The translations under genes and the position numbers were made by a program. 64,000 nt of DNA, from positions 1-64,000 of the forward strand of contig CAYWPR010000006.1 in NCBI GenBank assembly GCA_964460115.1. Reading direction: 5' to 3'. Source of the DNA: JAEUJZ01 sp964460115 (GTDB lineage Bacteria; Myxococcota_A; Polyangia; Palsa-1104; JAEUJZ01). The notes under the pieces are model-generated. The model saw only the letters and a program-made list of their open reading frames with translations, searched no databases and was not told the origin of the DNA. Shown here piece after piece: positions 18,287-25,456 of the stretch (positions are counted from its first letter, which is position 1; each line of letters begins with the position of its first letter).

Positions 18287-19132
18287 ATGCAAGTATCTCC
18301 CTTATTGCGCAGAGATTTGCCAAGCGATGTCGATGTGAATTCCATTGATGAAGTATTTGAGCTTTACGGGGGAATGGGCACAAGAAGCGGCAATACGGTC
18401 TTGCTGCGTAGCCAGGGACGCTGGCGAGCTTTCACTCGAACTACTTTGTACGGGCCGCTAGTCCTTGCAAAGCTTGCCGAGGGCGACGCAATACGCCTGC
18501 GCATTGAGGGCTACAAAAGGGAACTGGCGATCTCCACTGCGGACTCCCAAACCTATGTTTTTGATGTTCCCATGTTTGATCAAGAGCGAGCACAGAAGTG
18601 CTTTATGCCGCCGGTCGCAAAAACGGCTGGGCCCGCCGTCGCAGCAGCACCCGTGCCGATGGCGGCCCCGGCATCTGGCATTTCGATTGCGACCGCTTCG
18701 CTTGCAACCAGCACGACTTTGGCAGCCGAGAAGAAGTTTGCAAATGGAAATGATTCGGCACTGGAAGCGGAAGTACGAAAGTTGCTACCTGATTCCAAAA
18801 TTCAGGCCATCAAGCTTTGGCGTGAACGAACCGGAGTCGGTCTCAAAGAAGCCAAAGATGCTGTCGAGGCGCTCGCAGCGGGACGTCCGGTCGAATCTGC
18901 GCTGAGCTCCCCATCGGCGCCAAAGATTTCCAAGCAGGCCAAGCAGGCCAAGAATCGCAAAGCAAAGCCTGCGAGCAATCAGGCCAAGCTCGTTGCCAAA
19001 GAGGCGCAGGCGGTTGTACAGCGAGCTGCGCCAGTGCCGCCCCCACAAGCATCAAAAGCTCCGATCTGGTTGGTTCTGCTGATTATCATTTCAGCGTTTT
19101 GCGCTGGAATCATGATGGCGGCGCATAAATAA
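18287..19132 (+). CDS. C-terminally anchored membrane protein with a ribosomal L7/L12 CTD-like domain
   Basis: The 281-residue protein starts 8 bases after GGAGG. Its N-terminal 105 residues form a folded region I do not recognise. An Ala/Pro-rich linker follows, then about residues 150-205 resemble the C-terminal domain of ribosomal protein L7/L12: KIQAIKLWRERTG followed by VGLKEAKDAVEALAAG matches the VIKAVRxxTGLGLKEAKDLVE signature. A Lys/Ala-rich stretch and one C-terminal transmembrane helix (PIWLVLLIIISAFCAGIMM) end the chain, giving a tail-anchored topology with most of the protein probably cytoplasmic. L7/L12 CTDs bind translation factors; any such role here is inference. Confidence 0.7.
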   Translation: MQVSPLLRRDLPSDVDVNSIDEVFELYGGMGTRSGNTVLLRSQGRWRAFTRTTLYGPLVLAKLAEGDAIRLRIEGYKRELAISTADSQTYVFDVPMFDQERAQKCFMPPVAKTAGPAVAAAPVPMAAPASGISIATASLATSTTLAAEKKFANGNDSALEAEVRKLLPDSKIQAIKLWRERTGVGLKEAKDAVEALAAGRPVESALSSPSAPKISKQAKQAKNRKAKPASNQAKLVAKEAQAVVQRAAPVPPPQASKAPIWLVLLIIISAFCAGIMMAAHK

Positions 19133-19177
19133 GCGCATAGAACGCGACACGAGATAAAGCCCGCAGAGGAAAAAGAC

Positions 19178-19558
19178 ATGGGAATCAAGCTGAATCACAC
19201 GATCATCGTTTCGCAAGACAAACGAGTTTCGGCGACTTTTCTGACGGAGCTCTTTGGCTTGCCGCAGCCGGTGGCTTTTGGGCCCTTTCTCAGTGTGCAA
19301 GTCGACAACGAAGTAACGCTCGACTTTGTCAATGCTCGAGGTGAAATCAGCGCCCAACACTACGCGTTTCTGATCGAAGAACGCGACTTCGACGCGATCT
19401 TTGCACGCATCAAGCAGCGCAATCTTCCGTACTGGGCCGATCCCGAGCAGAGCGAAGCCAGCCAGATCAACACTCGAGACGGAGGGCGCGGCCTGTACTT
19501 TGAAGACCCTTCCGGACATTTGCTGGAAATCATCACTAGGCCATACGGCAGCGGCTGA
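19178..19558 (+). CDS. Glyoxalase/VOC-fold protein
   Basis: This 126-residue single-domain protein starts with LNHTIIVSQDKRVSATFLTELFGL and ends with GRGLYFEDPSGHLLEIITRPYG, the two signature ends of the vicinal oxygen chelate superfamily. His6-type and Glu metal ligands are present (LNHT and LLEI). The superfamily covers glyoxalases, dioxygenases and resistance proteins; the substrate cannot be told. GAGGA lies ahead of the ATG. It is 45 bases after the L7/L12-like gene. Confidence 0.85.
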   Translation: MGIKLNHTIIVSQDKRVSATFLTELFGLPQPVAFGPFLSVQVDNEVTLDFVNARGEISAQHYAFLIEERDFDAIFARIKQRNLPYWADPEQSEASQINTRDGGRGLYFEDPSGHLLEIITRPYGSG

Positions 19559-19595
19559 ACTGTAGAGATCCCAAGCCACTTAAAAAGGAGGAACT

Positions 19596-22034
19596 ATGCC
19601 AAGTTTTACCCGTGCCTCTGTTTGTCCTTTGCTTCTCTCGATGGTGCTGGGAAGCGCCTGCGGAAAAGATTCGAGCGAATCGATGCCGACGGCGCCGCCG
19701 GTGTTAAACCTTGTGACGCCAGCGCTTGGTCCCACGACGGGCGGCACGATGCTTAGCCTACGTGGTGAAAATTTCGTTCCGGGTGCCACAGTGACCATCG
19801 ACGGTGTTGCCGCGACGCAGGTGACCGTGACCGCGTCCAACAGCATTTCGGTAAGTGTACCGGCCAAACTTGGGGCGCTGGGCAAAGTACCGGTGGTTGT
19901 GCAGAATCCCGATGGCCAGAATGTTCGTCGCGATGACCTTTATGCCTATTATGCGGGAAAATTCAATTTCCAAAATCCAATATTTTCATCAACAAATAGT
20001 ATATTTTCGTTTGCTACGGGGGATTTCAATTCAGATCAATTCATTGACATCATCGTGCCGCTGGGTGGAAGTAATGCGCTGCAATTTCTAATGAACAATG
20101 GCAAAGGAGAATTTAGCCCTGCTGGAAGCGTTTCGATTTCGGAAGAACCGAAGCAGCTTGCCACCGGAGATTTTAATGGAGATGGCAAGCTCGACCTTGC
20201 GGTGGCCGCAAACCTCAGCAACCAATTAAGCATATACCTAGGCAATGGAAATGGCACTTTTGGCGATGCAATCTCTTCTACTCTTGCAACCACCTCAATA
20301 TCGTTAATGGTCGCTGATTTCAACGGCGATCAAAAATCCGATCTTGCCGTTACGAACACTAACGATACTGTCAGTGTGCTTTTGGGCGATGGTGCCGGCG
20401 CTTTTGCTTCCGTGAAAAATTTTGCGGTGGGAAAAACTCCTAAATCTATTGCTGTTGGGGATTTTAACGGCGATCAAAAAATAGACATGGCCGTCGCCAA
20501 TAGCTTTGCCACAACGATTAGCGTATTGATAGGCGATGGAACCGGAAATTTTGGCACTGCCAATAATATTACAATAAAGACGGCGCCCCTGGCTGTGGCA
20601 GTAGGCGACTTCAATGGCGATCAGAAGTTAGATCTTGCCGCTGTCGGCTCTTACGGCTTTCCTGAAAAGGCTAGCATCAGCATATTATTTGGAGATGGGC
20701 TCGGCGGTTTTGGCAATGAGTTCAACTTTGAGCATGGAGCGTATTCCTCCGCACTGGTAGTTGGTGACTTCAATAAAGATCAAAAACTCGACATTGCAGC
20801 AACCGATCGAACTGCACACAACATAATTCTGCTAGCTGGCGATGGCCTTGGCGGCTTTGCTCCTAAGGTAAACTTTGGATCTGGGGTTTCTCCGAATTTA
20901 ATGGCCATTTCCGATTTCAATGGGGACCAGCAGATTGATATTGCCTATGCTACTGATAAATGCATAGGAGTAATCCTTAATAATGGCAATGGAGGATTCG
21001 ATGTTGCGTCGAATTTTGCCGTTAACCAGTCCCCAGCAGCGGTGGCAGTGGCTGATTTTAATGGCGATCATCGTCCGGATTTGGCTTTTGGCATGACAGC
21101 TTATAATTTAGGCATATTAATCGCCAAGGAGCAGGGCGACTTCGAAATGCCCAAGCAGTACGCAGCCGGTCAGGCTCCAAGCTGGGTGGAAGTTGGTGAT
21201 TTTAACGGCGATCAAAAACTCGATTTGGTTGCGACAAGCACCATGGACAGCGTTGTCAGCGTACGCTTGGGCGATGGCATGGGCGGCTTTGCGGACGAGG
21301 TGACTTATGCGGCCGGCGGCACTTCTTACGGGGGGGCCATTGCCGATCTGAACGGAGACGGCATACTCGACTTGGCCATTGCGAACAGCGCCGGCACGGT
21401 CAGTGTGCTGCTTGGCGACGGCATGGGGGCGTTTGGCAAAGCCACGAGTTTCACGACGACAGCAGGTTCTAGTTCGGTGGCGGTTGGAGATTTCAATGGC
21501 GATAAGAAGCTAGACCTAGTGACCTCCAACTTTGGATCGTCTAGTGTCAGCGTACTTTTGGGCGATGGACAAGGCAGTTTCGCCAGCGCTGTCGACTTTC
21601 CCTCGGGTCCAGGGTCATTTTCCGTCGTCGCAGATGACTTTAATGGCGACAAGATTCTAGACCTTGCCGTAACCCATTACGACTTTGCCCCCGACAGATA
21701 CACAACCATCAGCATCCTAATTGGCAATGGCATGGGCGGCTTTGGCAGTCCCAAGGATTTTGAATCTGGCCAAGATCCACGAAGACTGATTACAGGAGAC
21801 TTCAATGGTGATACGCGGCGCGATCTGGCCGTTGTCAACCGCTATGGAGGCGACGTCAGCGTACTCCTAGGCGACGGAACCGGAAACTTCGCAACCGCAG
21901 CACATTTTGTGACCGGTTTAGAGCCGTTTGCGGTTGCGGTGGGCGACTTCAACGGCGACAAAAGAGACGACCTAGTCGTCGCCAATACCACTTCCGGAGG
22001 GCGGCTTAGCTTGCTTCTCAACAAATCCCAATAG
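19596..22034 (+). CDS. Large lipoprotein with IPT/TIG domain and FG-GAP/VCBS beta-propeller repeats
   Basis: This 812-residue precursor has a lipobox LGSAC (Cys about residue 23). An IPT/TIG domain follows (LVTPALGPTTGGTMLSL), then at least eleven repeats of about 58 residues of the type VGDFNGDQKLDLAV followed by VLLGDGxGxF, the FG-GAP/VCBS repeat that builds an integrin-like beta-propeller and binds calcium through its DxNxDxxxD loops. It is probably cell-surface exposed and could act in adhesion or polymer binding. A good ribosome-binding site (AAAGGAGGA) precedes the ATG. The gene uses more A/T-rich codons than its neighbours, notably in bases 19960-21160. Confidence 0.88.
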   Translation: MPSFTRASVCPLLLSMVLGSACGKDSSESMPTAPPVLNLVTPALGPTTGGTMLSLRGENFVPGATVTIDGVAATQVTVTASNSISVSVPAKLGALGKVPVVVQNPDGQNVRRDDLYAYYAGKFNFQNPIFSSTNSIFSFATGDFNSDQFIDIIVPLGGSNALQFLMNNGKGEFSPAGSVSISEEPKQLATGDFNGDGKLDLAVAANLSNQLSIYLGNGNGTFGDAISSTLATTSISLMVADFNGDQKSDLAVTNTNDTVSVLLGDGAGAFASVKNFAVGKTPKSIAVGDFNGDQKIDMAVANSFATTISVLIGDGTGNFGTANNITIKTAPLAVAVGDFNGDQKLDLAAVGSYGFPEKASISILFGDGLGGFGNEFNFEHGAYSSALVVGDFNKDQKLDIAATDRTAHNIILLAGDGLGGFAPKVNFGSGVSPNLMAISDFNGDQQIDIAYATDKCIGVILNNGNGGFDVASNFAVNQSPAAVAVADFNGDHRPDLAFGMTAYNLGILIAKEQGDFEMPKQYAAGQAPSWVEVGDFNGDQKLDLVATSTMDSVVSVRLGDGMGGFADEVTYAAGGTSYGGAIADLNGDGILDLAIANSAGTVSVLLGDGMGAFGKATSFTTTAGSSSVAVGDFNGDKKLDLVTSNFGSSSVSVLLGDGQGSFASAVDFPSGPGSFSVVADDFNGDKILDLAVTHYDFAPDRYTTISILIGNGMGGFGSPKDFESGQDPRRLITGDFNGDTRRDLAVVNRYGGDVSVLLGDGTGNFATAAHFVTGLEPFAVAVGDFNGDKRDDLVVANTTSGGRLSLLLNKSQ

Positions 22035-22041
22035 AAGCCTC

Positions 22042-22127
22042 ATCGCTAGACGCTGAAACCGCCCCGTATAGCGGGCAAAGGCGAAACCACGGAAGTGACA
22101 AAGAGGTCCTGGCTGGCGGGGACGCGG
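22042..22127. repeat. 86-bp direct repeat, copy 1 (left of luxI)
   Basis: This block aligns without gaps to 24005-24090 with 19 mismatches by hand count (about 77% identity). Read on the minus strand it encodes RV-x-A-x-QDLFV ... LPA-x-R-x-G-x-SV followed by TAG at the same offset as the stop of the Rieske gene in copy 2, with about 17 of 26 residues the same. It sits in the otherwise empty gap between the VCBS gene and luxI. It is either a remnant of a Rieske-gene 3' end or a copy of a dispersed repeat. Confidence 0.75.
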
Positions 22128-22221
22128 TAACTAACTAGCTCCCCACGGGTTTTTCCGCTTGCAGGGAGCCCTGGCTGCGATCTCCTTTGCGCACAGCCCC
22201 TTGTCAGAATCCTGCTCTATT

Positions 22222-22962
22222 CTATGACTGAGATCTCGTGGATTCCCGCATCGCTTCGAAGTCTACATCCGGAAGGTCCATGGCGTTACCCCCGACAGGC
22301 CGACTAAGGTGAGCCAAGGGAAGCAGGACGCCTGCCCGGGTCACCGGGTTTAGCAGACCATCGTCTATATCTAGCACGCTGCTCTTGATACCGAACAGCG
22401 CATGATGGCGAACGAGCGCCATGTGAGTGGCGGCGATATAAACGGGCACGACCGGCACTTCATTGATCATTTGCGGCGTAGCGAGCGGCTGCACCTTGTA
22501 GCCCGTTTCATGCATCCAAGTCACGATTTTCGGATGAGTCTCGACGATCAGGCCACGAATGCCGGCGGTTAGGCAGAATTCCAGCACGCCGGTGATAAGA
22601 ATGTGCGAAACCTGAACGTCACCGAGCTTGCCGGCCTTCTCATCCGAAATGCAACGTGTCCATTCATAGATATCGGTGGCGCGTGGCCAAGAATGTCCCT
22701 GCATAATTTCAGGATAGACATCTGAAAGCAAATGCGGCTCCGAAGTGCGCAGCAGGCGTGAATAGCCGATGACGCTTTTGCCATTCGTAATGCACAAATG
22801 AATGGCATCATTCGTGTCGAAACGGTCGCGCTCGCGCTTATCGTTCGATGCGAGTTCACGCCAGCCAAGGCGTTCGACGAACTGGCGATGGCGAAAACGC
22901 CAGATCTGTTCCATGAGGTTTGGGTAAACGTCGCGATTAGACGCTACGATGACTTTCATCAT
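22222..22962 (-). CDS. LuxI-type acyl-homoserine-lactone synthase
   Basis: The protein is 246 residues from the ATG at 22962, which has GGAGAGG six bases upstream; an in-frame TTG at 22977 is less likely. Counting from that ATG, the invariant LuxI residues are all present at the expected positions: Arg24, Phe28, Trp34, Asp46, Asp49, Arg69, Glu100 and Arg103 (RFRHRQF, LGW, ERDRFD, YSRLL, YEWTRC). LuxI enzymes join S-adenosylmethionine to an acyl-ACP or acyl-CoA to make an AHL signal. The C-terminal 50 residues are longer than in many relatives. No LuxR gene lies in the window. The gene is divergent from the LCM-type methyltransferase gene, 146 bases away. Confidence 0.88.
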   Translation of the reverse strand: MMKVIVASNRDVYPNLMEQIWRFRHRQFVERLGWRELASNDKRERDRFDTNDAIHLCITNGKSVIGYSRLLRTSEPHLLSDVYPEIMQGHSWPRATDIYEWTRCISDEKAGKLGDVQVSHILITGVLEFCLTAGIRGLIVETHPKIVTWMHETGYKVQPLATPQMINEVPVVPVYIAATHMALVRHHALFGIKSSVLDIDDGLLNPVTRAGVLLPLAHLSRPVGGNAMDLPDVDFEAMRESTRSQS

Positions 22963-23108
22963 GCAAACCCTCTCCAAAGTGCATGGACTTCCTAACCATG
23001 CCCTGTGCCAAGGATATCATCAAGCGTCGGCATAGGCTGGAAGCCCGAATCAAGAACAATTTGTACGATCTTTTTCGCGAAAAGACCGTCCGCGTGTAGG
23101 CTCGTGCG

Positions 23109-24005
23109 GTGACCGCCGACCCCGCGCATATCAGCATTACCGCCAAGGTGTCAGCCTATTATCGCAAGTTCTCGGACATCGCGTTCGCCGCTGAAGTCGC
23201 GATGCGAATCGGTGCCGACGAAGCATTCGCGGAGATCGTGCGGGAGCACGCACTAGAGCCCGACAAGCTTCTATTCTACGCTCCGATGTTCGAGGCGCGG
23301 TACAAAAGCATCACCCAGCTTGTCCGCGAGTGTGCCGCCTCGCAGGTGCTGGAGCTCGGCAGCGGATACTCGCTTCGCGGACTCGACCTCACGCAGCGTG
23401 GTTCGCTGCACTACGTCGAGACAGATCTGCGCGATGTCGTCGCGAACAAGCTCGAGCTGCTCAGCGACCTGAGACGGCGGCACAATATCGCCGCGAATCC
23501 GTTGCACGTAATAAAGGTTGCCGATGTGCTCGAGCTCGACCAATTAAGAGCCGCCGCCGCGGGGTTTGTGCGTGAAAAACCTTTGATAGTTCTGTGCGAG
23601 GGGCTCGTCGGCTATCTGACGAAAGAGGAAACAGGTCGCCTCACCACAAATGTTCACAGCTTGCTAAGTGAGTTTTCGCGGGGCTTTTGGATCGTCCCCG
23701 ACTTCGCGTTCAAGACGGAGATTCGAGGGTTGCCACCGGAGAGGATTCGTCTTCGAGAGGCCATCACGGGCGTCACGCAGCGTCAGCTCGATGCTTCGGC
23801 CTTCGAGGACAGCGCCGAGCTCGAATCCTTCCTCCACCGTGCTGGTTTCGCGATGCAGGTGTGTAGTCAGGTCGACAAGACGCCATCGTTCTCGACAATT
23901 GCCGCTCTCAAGTTGTCGCCCTCCGTGATCGAACGCATGCGACCCGTCTTGCGCGTATGGGTCATGACGCCGTCGCTCGCAGAAAACAGCGGTTCTGCAC
24001 GCTAA
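23109..24005 (+). CDS. LCM/PPM1-type SAM O-methyltransferase
   Basis: This 298-residue protein starts at GTG and has a SAM-binding motif VLELGSGYSLRGLDL, then an acidic loop VETDLRD and LCEGLVGYL, as in leucine carboxyl methyltransferase family proteins (PPM1/LCMT), which methylate carboxyl or hydroxyl groups. Bacterial members often sit in natural-product clusters. Its stop codon lies at the edge of repeat copy 2. Because it starts 146 bases from divergent luxI, the two may be controlled together. Its target is unknown. Confidence 0.8.
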   Translation: MTADPAHISITAKVSAYYRKFSDIAFAAEVAMRIGADEAFAEIVREHALEPDKLLFYAPMFEARYKSITQLVRECAASQVLELGSGYSLRGLDLTQRGSLHYVETDLRDVVANKLELLSDLRRRHNIAANPLHVIKVADVLELDQLRAAAAGFVREKPLIVLCEGLVGYLTKEETGRLTTNVHSLLSEFSRGFWIVPDFAFKTEIRGLPPERIRLREAITGVTQRQLDASAFEDSAELESFLHRAGFAMQVCSQVDKTPSFSTIAALKLSPSVIERMRPVLRVWVMTPSLAENSGSAR

Positions 24006-24090
24006 TCACTAGACACTGGAACCGCTCCGTCCGGCGGGCAAAGCAGGAACCTCGGAAAAGACAAAAAGGTCCTGAGTGGCCAAGACGCGG
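24005..24090. repeat. 86-bp direct repeat, copy 2 (3' end of the Rieske gene)
   Basis: This is the gap-free partner of 22042-22127 in the same orientation. It spans the last 26 codons and stop of the Rieske oxygenase gene on the minus strand and touches the stop of the methyltransferase gene. The two copies bracket luxI and the methyltransferase exactly; similarity stops abruptly inside both edges. Confidence 0.75.
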
Positions 24091-25175
24091 CGTGCCGGTG
24101 AAGGCAAGACGTGTGGACGCTCGACAGAAAGCTGCGCTGCGCGGACAAGGTCAAGGCCCCAGCCAAGCTCGAAAGCGCGACGGCGCAAGCGGCGGTACGC
24201 GACAACGAGCTGATCCGAGCGGACCAAAAGCTCGGAGGCGTGGTCCTCCACCGCCGGCGGACCTACGGGGCGAACGCTTTCGACGATCGGTTGATCTTCG
24301 CAGAAGATCTTGTGCGTTCTGCTACGGGCATTTGCATCGGCCCAGTCGCCGCGCAAAAAGTTGCGTAGGCTTAGCCACAGGGTCCGCGTATTTTCTTCAT
24401 CGACGGGTATATTGCTGTCGAAGATGACGATATCCCATCCGGGACGGGGACGTATATGAATGCGAATGATGTTCGGTAGGTAGAAACTAAGGCTGACGGG
24501 AACATCTGGGCGAGAGCGGCCGGCAAACAAAGAGCCGAGGATGCGCCACAAGCCAGTGGGCGGCGCAGCCGGCAGGGTGACCATGGCAGAACTGCCCCAA
24601 TCGCCAAAGCCAGCGGCGGGCACGACCTTGTACTCAGGAATTTGCGGACGGTGTATGTCGCCAAAGCTGTTGCGGTGTACAAAGGGGCCGTGGGCAAAAT
24701 CCAGGCCATTTTCCATGACTCGAACATAGTGGGCGCGCCAGGTAAATTCGCCGTAGATAGGCTTAAAGCCCGGGTGTTCGAACTCGGCAAGCGGTGGAAT
24801 CGGTGGACGCTCGGCGGGCGGTAGGTCGCCAAGGAATACCCAAATGAAGCCGTAGCGTTCCGCAACCGGATAGGAATCCAGACGGGCGCGCTTGGGAATG
24901 GGAGAGTCAGGAGCATTGGCCGGAATGCGGTCGCAGACACCGCTTGGCGTATAGCTCCAGCCGTGGTAGGGGCAGCGCAGGCAGCCGTCCCGCACAGTGC
25001 CTGCGGCCAGATCGCCACCGCGGTGCACACAAATTCCAGAAAGAGCGACCACCGAAGCGGTCGGCGTATTGCTCGTTCGAAATAAGACGAGGTCCTGGCC
25101 AAGAACGCGGACTTTTCTGGGAGTGGCGCGGACGGCAGTACTGAACTCGACGGCGTACCAGAAATTCTTCAGCAT
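24009..25175 (-). CDS. Rieske non-heme iron oxygenase (alpha subunit)
   Basis: The protein is 388 residues from the ATG at 25175, which has TGAGGA a few bases ahead; upstream extension to 25250 is not supported. The N-terminal Rieske cluster ligands are seen in ICVHRGGDL (Cys-x-His) and CPYHGW (Cys-x-x-His). The mononuclear iron site is in MENGLDFAHGPFVHRNSFGD, with Asn, Asp and two His. Rieske oxygenases hydroxylate or desaturate small molecules using electrons from a separate reductase, which is not seen here. The position beside a halogenase and NRPS genes suggests a tailoring step. The last 26 codons lie inside an 86-bp repeat. Confidence 0.9.
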   Translation of the reverse strand: MLKNFWYAVEFSTAVRATPRKVRVLGQDLVLFRTSNTPTASVVALSGICVHRGGDLAAGTVRDGCLRCPYHGWSYTPSGVCDRIPANAPDSPIPKRARLDSYPVAERYGFIWVFLGDLPPAERPPIPPLAEFEHPGFKPIYGEFTWRAHYVRVMENGLDFAHGPFVHRNSFGDIHRPQIPEYKVVPAAGFGDWGSSAMVTLPAAPPTGLWRILGSLFAGRSRPDVPVSLSFYLPNIIRIHIRPRPGWDIVIFDSNIPVDEENTRTLWLSLRNFLRGDWADANARSRTHKIFCEDQPIVESVRPVGPPAVEDHASELLVRSDQLVVAYRRLRRRAFELGWGLDLVRAAQLSVERPHVLPSPARRVLATQDLFVFSEVPALPAGRSGSSV

Positions 25176-25309
25176 GGATTCCTCAGTCAGTGGGCGTGAA
25201 AGTCGGCCTTGGGGCTGCTTGGCGGCGCGTAAAATCGGCCGAAGGGCCAAAGCAACATGGCCATCAAGTTCGGCCCTACACCGACCTAAGCTGCCTAGCC
25301 GCAGAGAGT

Positions 25310-25327
25310 AGTCGCAAACCTGCGACT
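25310..25327. promoter_or_regulatory. Inverted repeat between the divergent Rieske and halogenase genes
   Basis: AGTCGCA, four bases, then TGCGACT make a perfect 7-4-7 inverted repeat in the middle of the 281-base divergent promoter region. It has the size of a dimeric repressor or activator site, so a shared operator for the two tailoring genes is a reasonable guess. The rest of this region shows no gene. Confidence 0.4.
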
Positions 25328-25456
25328 TGCCAAGGCCCGCCCAAGCATCGTCCCGATGCCCGTTTTTCCCACCGGCAGCCTTGACGAAACATGAGCCAAA
25401 CCGGCATCATAACTGGTTCGCTGAAACAACTCTACATTCCTCTTGGAGAGCAGCAG

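Noticed and set aside
22963..23108. A lux box between luxI and the methyltransferase
   Set aside because: No palindrome resembling ACCTG-N10-CAGGT was found in this region.
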